NCBI GenBank assembly: GCA_001051155.2
Contig: JYIP02000009.1
Location: 868,001 to 932,000 of the forward strand
Source of the DNA: Chrysoporthe austroafricana
Taxonomy: Eukaryota; Ascomycota; Sordariomycetes; Diaporthales; Cryphonectriaceae
Direction: 5' to 3'
Length of the DNA stretch: 64,000 nt
Under the pieces are notes generated by a model that was given only the letters and a program-made list of their open reading frames with translations, ran no database searches and was not told where the DNA came from. Each line of letters begins with the position of its first letter. The stretch's first letter is position 1. Shown here one piece after another: positions 11,901-22,614 of the stretch. The position numbers and the translations under genes are program-made.

Positions 11901-14499
11901 TGCAGCAGCAAGCGTAGGCCTGCATCACTCTCGGAGATTGTTGCCGTCGCCGTGCATCAAGTCGCTGTCGTGGGAGGAGTGGTTCGTGATGTGATGCCTG
12001 TAAGCGGATGCAGATCGATGTAGGATCCGCGTATGTCCCGGGTGGAGTCGAGAACGTCTGGACCCCGGATTGCGGACTATTATGAGTGGGGCCACACTTC
12101 CTCCTCCCCTAACAGGCTGACGAGCGGAGGAACTGTGTGTAGGCTGCACGGATCACTTCCGAGAGCGTCTTGTGGGAGCAGACCCCGCCCACTTACGTAA
12201 TCGTTGATAAATCACAACCACGACCGTCTATCCATCGATGAACGAGCTCTAGGTTTGCCATGAGATGCACTTCCCAGCCAAAAGGAGCACATCTTCGCAA
12301 GACGCAGGAAGCCATAGACACATACTCGAAAAATTAGGGTGGACAAAATCATACTGTCAGAGACGGACACACGGTTGGCTTCCCGGCTGCAGAAGTCATG
12401 CCACACTGGGTTCGAAAACATCCACTCCAAGAGCCTGCCAAAAAAGGGTCGAGTTCGACTTCGCGCCCAAAAACCAGGGAGCAGTTCAACATCTTCACGA
12501 ACAAGCTGTGCTCTATGACATGAACAGGTCCTGGATCCACTCATATGTCTCGTCGATCTCCTCAGCCTGGGACTTTCTGACCCTTGCTCGCCGTCCTCAG
12601 TCCCGAGTCTAGAAATGCCGTACCTTTTGACAAGGCCCGACTTCGCGTTCGCCTTCTCAGTTGCACACCCTTTCGACTCTGTTCCGAGTTCGATCGTTGT
12701 ACCCTATCGAGGCCGACTTGGGAGAGATCACAAGGCTAGGTGATGAGTCGCTTGAACAATTGTTGACATCATGTGACTTTTATTACTGCACGCACAGGTC
12801 TAGACCCTCACAACAGCGGCCAGGGTGACAATCTAAGACACCATATGCTGTACCATAAGCACCTGTGCGCCGTATTCATGGTGTCACAGTACCGTGGACA
12901 TCTCGAGTTACCGTCGTAATGACCGTAAGCCCGCAGATACCTGCTCAGTGTACCAGAGCATCACCAGGGGGCCAACAGATGCTTTATTTTTTCTGTTCTA
13001 TCGACTTAGTGTGACTCCTGCTACGACTGCGCTCTACGGCTTCTTGCCAGCGTACGGCTCAGCGCTGCCGTTTGGATCACTCCCCGGCTCGACAGCCTGC
13101 TGTGTGACACCCCGAACTCCTGCCTAAGATAAGGCATCGGTAAGGCAGCCAGAGGAGGGACCAAGCGTATAAGAACCACTCGGGATGGCAGAAGACAGCC
13201 CTTCATTGGCCAAGTTTCAGTAGACGAGGTGATCTGCTGTCGCAATGTCTATCTCTGTTAGGCAAGCGCTTCCGGGGGTTGAGCTAACATGATCTCTTGT
13301 TCAGCGTCAGGGAAAGGTTCTGCAGAATGCTTTTGACCTTCCACTCGCCTTAGCTGTCTTGATGGGTGGTCAGCCGTTGCGCTGTGCCGCCAAGTGTTGG
13401 TCGAGCGCCCAACCAGCCTCGAGGTCCGAGCATTGGGGGAGCGGAAACATGGGACGGCTCGTGTCTGAGCAGGACTCGGCGCACCACGGAGAAAGAAACA
13501 AGGGATTAACGAGGTACACGGCCCAAGCCTCCTCTCAAAGTATCATGGCAGTTCTCTGCTCCATGCTGGCGACCAGTCTTCAATAGTAAAGTGCTCAGAA
13601 AGTTGGCGCTATGGTATATACCACATGGGGCCAGGATCCCGCAGTGGGTGTCTCCAACATCGGATCCTTTAAGATCTTTGTTTGAGGCAGTCGCACAGCA
13701 CAGCCGGTGATCTATCCGGTCTCCTCTGCCATCTCTCTTCACTACACACAAGGATGGGGTGCGTATCGTATGTGTAACAAGCTCCAGTCTGTTTGATCAC
13801 CACCGGTGGGAAGAACAAGAATCCTCTGCCTTCAAAAGCAAGATCTCGTTCATTGCCACAGCAGGCTCTCCAAGTGGCCTTGTCATGCACGTAGCACCCA
13901 ATCCCGGAGCCGGGGGGCTTGCTGCCCGAACAATGGCGGCGTGTTGCTGTACCGTGCGTTGTCAAAAACGCCCTCCGTGCTCTGATCAAGCGGCCCCGAG
14001 CCTCGATAGGGGTTTCGATACTTCTTCTGGCTTACAGTACCAATACAATCACTTACCTAGCGTCAGAAACAGCAGCCCCTACTACAGTAGGCCCAGGGCC
14101 GACAACCCCTAGGAGGTCCATTGGGGGCTGGGAAGAAGGCGACCTTGGAGGTATAGGAGAGGGAGGATATCGGGAGAAGCCAGGTAGTCGGCATGAATTC
14201 AAAAAGCGGCTGTGTATATCCGTAGGCATGTCTCGCGGTATCGCATGGTATGCCCAGAAGCGGCGCTCCCATGTAACCCTTCTGTGAGTAATCACAAACC
14301 TGCTGGCCCGCCACTGGGCATGGCTCGACTCCGTGGGCATGCTGCCAGCTGCTCAGAAAGGTGTGTGCTGTGTGTGGGATGCCAGATACTGTACCTCGAG
14401 GGAAGCAGGCTCGCAGGAGTTGGCAGGTGGGTGGGTCTCCGGGAATACGCTCGCGGGAGCTGTAAGCTGGAAGCTGGGACCTTGACGCCCCCTGCCCCA
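8938..14499. other. Gene-poor region, no supported gene
   Basis: About 5.5 kb of mid-GC sequence. Open frames are short (at most ~165 codons), overlap on all frames, and lack third-position bias or recognisable motifs. No tRNA cloverleaf, rRNA, tandem repeat or transposon signature was visible. The first ~250 bp (8938-9190) should hold the COQ9 promoter, including an A-rich run near 9063-9078. The remainder could contain non-coding transcripts or distal regulatory DNA for the RNA-binding gene at 17.2 kb, but the sequence does not show this directly. Confidence 0.5.
9119..9127 (+). promoter_or_regulatory. ATCTGATAA GATA-type motif upstream of COQ9
   Basis: The nine bases match ATCWGATAA, the consensus of SreA/Urbs1-type fungal iron-responsive GATA repressors. 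The motif is 182 bp upstream of the COQ9 start codon. About one such match is expected by chance in 64 kb over both strands, so this is only a candidate. Confidence 0.3.
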
Positions 14500-17224
14500 A
14501 CGTCAGGTCGGTGGCCCCACTTGCACAGACCCCGGGCGGAACCGAACTCGCCAATCAGCAGCGGCGACGCAGGGGCGCAGCGACCCGCGGCCGACACCAG
14601 AACCTGACAAGACTGCCTCAACAGCTTCTCAAGCTCCCTCTCTGTCGAGAAAATTCCGCGCCGTCCTGCCGTCCCCATCGACGCCCCCCCAAACCAAAGC
14701 TGTACTGCGTTACCTCGCCTGCCCGGCCTGATCCCCCTCCACCTCACTCGCGTGCACTCACCCAGACGCGCAGACACGCGACACGCCGCCGCGAGACAGC
14801 CTCTGCAAGCTCCAGACGCCACCGCTCGGCCCTCAGTTCTTCGTGGCTCACGCCTGGCCCCTCCACCAGGCGCCCAGCAGAGACGTTCTCAGCAGAGCAC
14901 CTGGGAGCATAGCATCACAGGGCCTCACGCACCCAGCCGAGATCCAGCCCGTGCCCAGCCCACCCAGGACCCTGAATTCCGGCTCTGCGGTAGCGGATCT
15001 CGTGTCTTTTGGTTGTCGCATGCTGCGAGGAGATCGCACCGCCAAACGTTTCGACACGACACAATCGCAGCGATCCCGGCTCTCTGCCCAAAGGTAGCCA
15101 GCCAGCCTGCTTTCCTTTCCTACCCTCCTCAACCAGGCCCGACACTGGGACCATCACCCGCCATCCTGGGGACCCCGTCACCAAGCTCCCTGTCCAGCCT
15201 CATCTCGATCACGTATCCTCCCCTCCCTCCCCTCCCCTTGACAGCCCTGCCTTGCCCTGTGCTGCGCTGGGCTACCCTGCCGGCATCCACTCTCTCTGCA
15301 CGCCATCTTCGCCAATCGAGACGCGCGAAAAAAAAAGGTACCGGGCGGCTCTGAGGTCTGGACGGAGTTACTGCTTACCGGGTGGACCGTCGACATCAGC
15401 CAGCCACGGCGTGTCTGCCATACCTGACCTACCTCTGTTTTCGCCGTCGTACTCGGTACGGAGATTGGCATACCAGACACGCTCCCTCTGCCCGTCTCTC
15501 TGCCCGTCACCTTGTCCCTGCGACCTGGCCTTGTCTCTGGCGTCCCCTGGGGTCCGTTCTGTGTCTCCTCCTTCCGCTGCAGCAGGATTCCAAGGTCTGC
15601 CAGAGGTTGCGGGTACCAGCAAGCGCCGGCCGCAGCACCGCCGGCCAGCCTTCTCCCTCCCTCACTGCACGCAACCCACGCACAGCGCCTCGTCGCAACA
15701 CCCTGCCCACCTCGTGCCGCTGTCGTCGCGTGCTGCAAGAAGACCTCCTGCTGCCACCCACGGGCGCCCCTTGCCTCGCGTGTGTACCCTCGATCTCGAG
15801 GTGACTGCTCTCCTCCTGTCGCTGGAGCCCCCCCCGCTTACGACCTCTCACAGGACTGACTACCCATCTCCCTCCCGCCTGGGGACCCATCGGCCTCACA
15901 CTCGACAGACGGACGCATTTCCTGGCTGGAGATCACGATCCCGACCTGGTCACTCTACTCGGGCAGAACTTGTTCTGGTCGGATCGACACAAGCTCGGAT
16001 ACATCCGACAGCTCAACAACTTTGACCGGTCCCGTCCGATACGCTTCTGACAATGGGTAGGTGGCTTTCCTCTATGTCCAGTGCTTCGCCAACCTCCACG
16101 CAAGCCCCGCCGGCGTCCTCTCGGAGGAGACGGCTTCAAACCTTGGCCCCCCCAAGAAAGTCTCGTCTCATCCGCCGAGTATCTCCCGCGTGGCCCTGCC
16201 TCTGGTGTGTGCCCGTCATCAGGGCAGACACGTCCACACGTCGGGTGCGAGACACCACCCCGTCCGCCGTCGGCCTGCATGCGCACCCGCCTGCTCGCTC
16301 GACATGGCTCCTGTGACGTACAGAGCATGTACACGCACGGCTTGCACCCAGCGCTTGTAGCTGCGGGCTGGGCTGGGTACCTCTCACACATGCCACATTC
16401 CCTGCCCTCTGCCCCCCCCCTCCCGGTCCATTGCCAGCTCTGCAGCTCGTCTCTGCCCTGCTCATGCAATCTGCAATCCCGCAGTCGCTCTCCTCATGCA
16501 GCCTCTTCTGCTTCCAATTCCATGTGCTTGCGTTGGCGTCGACCTCCCTCGCACTCACCACCCTACTACGCTCTTGTACCCTGCAGCCTCTTCCCCGTTT
16601 CTGTCGGCTGCAGACAAGCGGGCACGGGTACTGCTACCTCCTTTAGCTCGCTCTTCCTCATCCCGCGCGTCTCACCTCGCTGCTGTCGTTGAGATGCACC
16701 GTCTCGTGCAGCTCTTTGTGCGGCAGCCTCGATGAGGCCACCCCCCTTTGTGCATACTCGCTTGCCCGATCATTCCTGCACTAACCGAGTATGCCTCCCC
16801 GCGAGCTCTCTCTTCCCAACGGTTGGCCTTGCCCAATCGCCACAAGCCTACAAATCTGACCCCCCCCTGGCCTACAACTACCTCCGCGCCCTCCCGTCTT
16901 CTTCTCAACTTTGCCTTCTTTCACACTTTCGGGCCTGGGTTTTTTCTTCTTTGGTTACCGGACTTCTTGCGATATTCTTCTAACTTTCAATATCTCCTTC
17001 AGCAGATTCTGGCGATACCTACCGTCCCGTGAGTACCTCGACTACCTACCCGTCCCACACTCCCGCCCTTGCTGTGATGCTTTGCCCCTTCGCCTTTAGA
17101 GCTAGCCTGCTGGGCCGTCCCGAGGTCTGAGTGAGCTCAGGCCCGTCTTGGACCCGCAGCTCGAAGACCTCGGATCAGACGGGGCTCCGCGGGCCATCAA
17201 GGTACCTAGCGCCGCTGGTGATGG
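14500..17224 (+). promoter_or_regulatory. CT-rich leader/promoter zone of the three-RRM gene
   Basis: The plus strand has a sustained excess of C and T over about 2.6 kb, with many CCTCCC, CTCTC and CCCCC tracts, peaking near 16.4-17.0 kb. CT-rich tracts typically lie just upstream of transcription start sites in filamentous ascomycetes. A candidate 5'-UTR intron runs from GTGAGT at 17029 to TTTAG at 17099 (71 bp). Open frames here, including one of 338 codons, are low-complexity P/S/R/H translations of the pyrimidine tracts and are not supported as genes. The transcription start is not determined. Confidence 0.45.
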
Positions 17225-19245
17225 ATGACCGTCGTATGTCGTCAATCATGAACCCGGCGCGCCTGTCGTACGCAGCTCAAGATACTATCCTCTCGCCTGC
17301 GGCCCTGTAGTTCGCAGACTCGTCCGCCACAGCCTCCACAGAGACCTGGGTTGTCCTAGACAGCTGCTGACACGAGCTCTGTAGCACGAGAGGTCTCGAT
17401 CTCGTCGTCGATCACGGAGTCCCGGACGCTCCAATAACCGCGGCCACCGTTCATTGTCGCCCCGAAGCGGCTCTCGCAGCCCCAGACAACGCCGTTCCCG
17501 CAGTCCCATGACCGGTCAGGGCCCTCCAGCGGGAGGTTCGGGCCAGGGATACAGGCAGCCGCACCAGGGCTACGAGGATCGACAGCAGGCACGAGAGCAG
17601 ATGATGAGCAGCATTAAGGACAACTCGCAGCAAGACCGACGTGTCTATGTCGGCAACCTATCGTACGACGTCAAATGGCACCACCTTAAAGATTTCATGC
17701 GCCAGGGTGGGTTCTCCTGAAGAGGTGCGAGCCGAGCAGGGTTCAGGATGCTAACGGGCTGGTCGTGGTTGTAGCCGGAGAGGTCCTCTATGCCGATGTC
17801 TTGCAACTTCCGAATGGAATGTCGAAGGTGGGCGTCTACACGTAGCTTCTGGCTGGTTTCATTTTGTTTTCCCTGCGGTCTCCCCTCTTATGGCAACTTT
17901 TGATGGAACTGTTGGATTGACGGGTTGGGACGCTGTCCATCGGTATTTGTAGGGATGCGGGTAAGTCAAGAGGCCCACTCTGTCTCCTCGGCCAACTGCA
18001 TCGCTAATACCTTGTTTCCAGAATTGTGGAATATGCTACGAGGGACCAAGCTCAAAACGCGGTCTCGACGCTGAGCAACCAGAACCTAATGGGCCGTCTC
18101 GTCTACGTTCGGGAGGTAAGGACAGTATCGCTTGCACTCATACAGAATCTATACTGAGGTGACCAGGACCGAGAAGCCGAGCCGCGATTCAACGCTCCGG
18201 GCGGCAGCCGGGGAGGTTACGGCGGCGGTATGGGATATGGCGGCGGCGCTTACGGCGGCGGCGGTATGGGCGGCGGCAACGAGCGCCAGCTCTACATCTC
18301 CAATGTAGGCTCTATTTGGAGACAACGAGACGTGTCAGCACTGACGATTCTGCCCAGCTTCCGTATACTGTCGGATGGCAAGACCTGAAGGACTTGTTCA
18401 GACAATCAGGTAAGACAGCAATCACCACGCCAGGGCCCCACCGCGGAATGATTGATGCTGATGAGATGATTGACAAGCTCGCACCGGCGGCGTCATCCGT
18501 GCCGACGTCCACCTCGGACCCGATGGTCGACCCAAGGGCTCTGGCATTGTCGTGTTTGAAACACCCGATGATGCTCGCAACGCCATTCAACAGTTCAACG
18601 GGTACGACTGGAACGGTCGAGTCCTCGAGGTCCGCCTCGACCGCTTCGCCAACAACATGGGAGGTGGATTCGGCGGCCGTGGAGGCTTCGGCGGCCGTGG
18701 TGGCTTCGGCGGGGGCTTCGGAGGCCGTGGTGGGTTTGGAGGTCGCGGTGGCTTCGGCGGCTACGGTGGACGAGGTGGTTACGGTGGAGCTGGCGGTGGT
18801 CCTGGATTTGGGGGTCACCAAGCTGCTTCCTCGGCCCCGCCTAACCCTTTTACTGACTTCGCCACGGCCGACGGCGAGAGGGGTGAGACCATCTACGTTC
18901 GCAACGTGAGTAGCATCAGCTTCCGGTACCCTTCGTTTCGGTATAGGCTAATCTGCCCCACAGCTTCCGTGGTCGACCAGTAACGAGGATCTCGTCGAGC
19001 TGTTCAGCACCATTGGAGACGTTAAACAGGCAGAGATCCAGTACGAGCCGAGCGGTCGCTCCCGAGGTACTGGTGTCGTCCGCTTCGATTCTGCTGAGAC
19101 GGCCGACACCGCCATCTCCAAGTTCCAGGGTTATCAGTATGGTGGGCGCCAGCTGGGGCTCAGCTATGTCCGATACCTACAGCCCGGTGGTGGTGATGCC
19201 ATGGAGACCGATCACGGTGGTTTGACGCAGAACGACATCATGTGA
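17225..19245 (+). CDS. Three-RRM SR/RGG RNA-binding protein (Gbp2/Hrb1-like)
   Basis: Nine exons: 17225-17233, 17385-17706, 17775-17827, 17953-17960, 18022-18115, 18167-18304, 18358-18409, 18478-18905 and 18964-19245 (461 residues). Every junction keeps the frame. The N-terminus is an RS-type segment ([16 protein letters not shown]...). RRM1 begins with VYVGNL near 90, RRM2 with LYISNL near 204 and RRM3 with IYVRNL near 364. A glycine-rich linker of FGGRGG repeats lies between RRM2 and RRM3, and a shorter GGGYGG linker between RRM1 and RRM2. This layout fits the yeast Gbp2/Hrb1 group of SR-like shuttling mRNA-binding proteins that couple splicing surveillance to export. The start is the least certain part: a 9-nt coding exon (M-T-V) with a GTATGT donor is the only upstream option I found that enters exon 2 in phase with a good acceptor and branch point. 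One acceptor (18477) is AAG, not YAG. Confidence 0.8.
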
Positions 19246-20842
19246 TTGTTCTGCCACCGACACAGTCCATGCGTCCTCTGGGCCACGACAGGTGCATCGC
19301 AGGTCTCCCGCGCACGCGCGCTCCTGTCAGCGAGGGTCTCTTTTACTTTCACATTCATTCTTACACCAACGTTGCTTAATCATTCGTTTTTCCGCGGTTC
19401 TCAACTTGTCTTTCAAAAGGAAAAGCAATATGGGTGCTCGATCATCGTCTACGATGCTTTGCGGGCGTCAGCGGACAGAAAAGGGGTGAGCGACATGAAG
19501 ATAGGAACAGGCGGGAATGGGTTGCTCGGCCGGAAACGACCGTTGCACGTCAGACTTGTGTTGTCGAAATGGGGGTTGGACGCGCACTATTTTAGATTGT
19601 CGAATAGCATCTGATTGTCCTCGATGCGGAGGCGCGGAAGGGCCGGCGTAGGGACGTGGTATCGCGGTGAACTGGTTGAAGTGGTGAATATGACTGCGTA
19701 GGATCGTGTACGGAGCGAACGCAATGGGCCTCGCAGTTTCGATAACATCACCGGCAATGGGTTCTGGAGCTGATTGGCGCCATGTCTCCGGTGTGTATGC
19801 CAGCGCAGGCGTACCAGGTCTTCTGTTTTTGGGACTGGTGATATCGACAATGCGACTCTACGAGGATAAGAGTGACGGCCTTAGGATCTGTGTGGCGTGC
19901 CTCTGACGGCGCTGTGGACGCTGGCCGTTGGCACCCTAAGAACGTCTCAAAAGTTACTGCTTCCATGATACCCAACGCGATGAATTTGACACATCCTTTA
20001 AAGCTTATGTTCAGACAGCTTCTGCACCTAATCTCCTCGTACCTCCAGATGTCAGTGGCATGTGCCGTTCTGAAGCCGGACAGTGTCACCCATTCTGCTT
20101 GCTCGCATCAGGAGGCCGCACAAGTTTCCGAGTCGTGCCGAACAAACAGGTTCCTCTCCCTCTTGTCGGTGTCGGTCCCCTGGTCCTTATTGACTCAGAG
20201 TGTACCCTCACAGTCAAGGTGACCGGCGCTGACCACCATCCGCTGTCACAGGTGTGGGTGATCCTTCCAGCTGGTGTTGGGGACATGACGAGGGCCAACG
20301 ACATTTTGCTTGCTCTCATGCCTGTCGACGACCAGCCGTTCCCTGCGACTGTGCAACGCCTTCTGGTTGTACGAAAGCGGCATGTGGCTTCTGCGGACTT
20401 TCTCGTCAACGGAAGAATCGAGATGCACCCGCTGGGGTCTTAAAAAGAAACACGTTGCAAACCCCCTCCCTCCGACCCCTGTGTTTCTGACGCCGCCTTG
20501 TGTAAAAGATTAATACTTTTAAGCTACTGGCGCGCTGACGCAGACAAGGAAACTGCTGGTAATATCTGTCAAACAAGGACGAACGAGATGAACTCCATGG
20601 GTACCTCGGCGCGTTATCCCCAAGAAAACACATCGAAAGCACCGATGCTGATACGACAGTACATTTCAAGACTTTCGTAGCAGCCAGATAACGTACACAT
20701 CAGCAAACAAACCACGTCCATAAAATTCTACACAGCTCAAGAGCCGAGAAGCCAAACAGGCTCACACACACACACATAATACTAAGAGGGAAGAGACGCG
20801 CAGGACGAAGGAGAGCCGCAGGAGGAAAGTGAGCAAGGAGAG
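19246..20842. other. Intergenic: 3' flank of the RRM gene and upstream of a small Cys-rich gene
   Basis: T-rich stretches at 19330-19420 are compatible with the 3' UTR of the RNA-binding gene. A 127-codon frame at 20060-20443 has no recognisable family. A (CA)n run at 20762-20777 precedes the small gene at 20843. No other gene or RNA is supported. Confidence 0.4.
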
Positions 20843-21055
20843 ATGTGTGAGATCCACTACCTCAAGTGCACAACGTGCGGAAAGCGGTGGGAGGCGCACA
20901 GGAAGCTGGCAAGCTGCGAGTGCTTCGACCCAGAGGTGCGGTGCCCAGATAACCTGGTCATGTACGTCGGAAGGGCGAGGAGGCCCGAGCAGGGAGAGTG
21001 CGATAGCTGCAAAAATGTGAGGGAGGTGCTGGAGAGCTTGGATGATGACGTGTGA
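20843..21055 (+). CDS. Small cysteine-rich hypothetical protein (70 aa)
   Basis: A single-exon frame of 70 codons starts at ATG 20843 and ends in TGA. The protein has seven cysteines: C2, the pair in KCTTCGK, the pair in ASCECFD, RCPDN and the pair in ECDSCKN (some shared within these motifs). Two CxxC pairs about 45 residues apart suggest a small zinc-binding fold. There is no signal peptide and no membrane segment. It resembles the short CxxC-rich proteins found as hypothetical genes in many Pezizomycotina, but I cannot name a family. Support is the compact motif arrangement and absence of low complexity. It stands alone, about 0.4 kb upstream of the convergent SRP14 stop. Confidence 0.6.
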   Translation: MCEIHYLKCTTCGKRWEAHRKLASCECFDPEVRCPDNLVMYVGRARRPEQGECDSCKNVREVLESLDDDV

Positions 21056-21453
21056 CGCTGCCGGGCTTCTGGAAGCAACACATGGAGGAAGCGTCTCGTC
21101 GTGGATCCCTGGGTCGGTAGACAGACCAGGGTAGTAATTCCAGGAGAGCATCGTTTTGCATTGAGGCCTGGTGACTATCTATGTCTACACTTGCTCAAAC
21201 CGCTTTTCTATCGTCGGCCTGCTCGCTGATTAGCCCCTGTCGTCGGCTAGGCCAACCCAAGCAAAGAGACAGCCTCTCCCAGGATGTCCCCGCGGAAGTT
21301 GGACTCCGGCTAGCGGTAGTGGTCTCGACAGTCCTGTGAGAGCACAGCGAGCCCACAGCCGCCGCCCTAGGATCCGTTATCTAAGCCGTCGTCATACGAA
21401 CGAGGCTGTCGCTGCCAGGCGGTGATCTCAACCGCGGAACCTCCGACCCCACC
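21056..21453. other. Convergent intergenic gap
   Basis: About 400 bp between the stop codons of the small Cys-rich gene and SRP14. It presumably holds both 3' UTRs. Nothing else is visible. Confidence 0.4.
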
Positions 21454-22130
21454 CTAGGCCGCAGCACCCTTCTTCTTCTTCCCCTTGGCCTTCCGCTTGC
21501 TCCGGTCCCTCGGCTTGAGCGCTAACATGCCCGCCTTGCAGATCTCGGCGTACCGCACGTAGAAAGCGTCCAGCGCGTCCGAGTCAACCACCGTCGCCAG
21601 CTTCATCCGCCCGCCGGCTTTCCTGTCGTCGCCGGACTTGCCATTGGTGGCACGCACGAGGAGCGGGTAGGTTGCAGAAGGGGTGTCCGGGCTGTTTCCG
21701 GCTGCGAGGGCGGCGGAGATGTCTGCGAGGGGGTCCTCTTTGCGCGGGACGGGGACGTTCTGTTGATGGGAGACTAGGAGGGCTTGGTCAGCATGACTGT
21801 CTCGAGGCAGGTCAACCGACAGGCCTGCTCTGCCCTTCAGCGTATGGCTCTGCCGATCGTGCGCGGTCCATCTCATATGGACTCATACATGGCCACGCGG
21901 ACAGATGTAGGAGGGAGACGGTATAGCGGCTATGAGGATGGGGATGGAGCCGTACGTCGTTTTTGTGTTAGATAAATTGAACCGTGGTCCTTGCCCTTCC
22001 GGGACGTAAAGAGCTCCCCCAGCTTATTGAAGAACTATATGCCGCGTTAGCTGAAGAAGTCTGGGGACTGAGTATTCATGCAGTGAGGGACGAGTCAAAC
22101 CTCATCGTGAGAGAGATGTTTCTCTGGCAT
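21454..22130 (-). CDS. SRP14: Signal recognition particle subunit SRP14
   Basis: Three exons: 22130-22101, 22034-21956 and 21773-21454, with introns of 66 bp (GTTTGA donor, GCTAAC branch) and 182 bp (GTACGG donor). They encode 142 residues. SRP14 with SRP9 or its fungal counterpart binds the Alu domain of SRP RNA and slows elongation during co-translational targeting to the ER. Diagnostic stretches: MPEKHLSHDEFFNKLGELF at the N-terminus, DHGSIYLTQKRLS spanning the second junction, YPLLVRATNGKS, and LATVVDSDALDAFYVRYAEI followed by CKAGM. The C-terminus is a lysine-rich tail as in other SRP14 proteins. All three parts are needed to recreate the family N-terminus, which makes the splicing model strong. 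It is divergent from SGD1 with 484 bp between starts. Confidence 0.92.
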
Positions 22131-22614
22131 GATGGCTGGCAACTGAGTCGAGTTTATGGGCCTGCGATCATGTGTTGATATGGTAGGAAGATATCGATAG
22201 ATGATCAGATCACTTCGAACGAGTGCAGAGGTATAGAGAGGGCGATCAGCCTGCTGTTGAGGGCAAGGGCGGGCTCACATGAGTGTATGAAGTGAGGTCG
22301 GTTTTAGGCGGAGGCCTGTCTGTATGGGCGGCCCCACAGCTGGACGCCGCAAGTGCGCTAAAGCCAACCTGCTCTAGAGAACACTCTTAGACATTTGAGC
22401 TGGCTGGCTGGCATGGTGGGTGGGCAATTTTTTAGCGGGACTCCAGGGCCCCACAAAAAAGTTCAATGCAGGCCTGTCTATCGGCTGTCTTCGACGTGTG
22501 ACCTTCTCAGCTCCCACCCGCAACTTCAAAATTGCCTTTCGCCTTCGTAACCTCCCCTCTTGTTTGCAATCGTCGCAGTAGCGAGGGTAGTCGACGCCGT
22601 GGGAAACATCAGTG
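22131..22614. promoter_or_regulatory. Shared divergent promoter region, SRP14 and SGD1
   Basis: This 484-bp gap separates two divergent start codons of translation/ribosome-related genes. No TATA box or repeated motif stands out, and no gene is supported in it. Confidence 0.4.

Noticed and set aside
15009..16025. 338-codon plus-strand frame in the CT-rich zone
   Set aside because: The translation is low-complexity P/S/R/H from pyrimidine tracts, other frames are equally open, and no family motif is present.
20060..20443. 127-codon plus-strand frame in the RRM gene 3' flank
   Set aside because: No family resemblance, no supporting splice or codon bias; possible but not supported.
21984..22178. 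64-codon plus-strand frame
   Set aside because: Antisense to SRP14 exons 1 and 2, which reconstruct a complete family protein.
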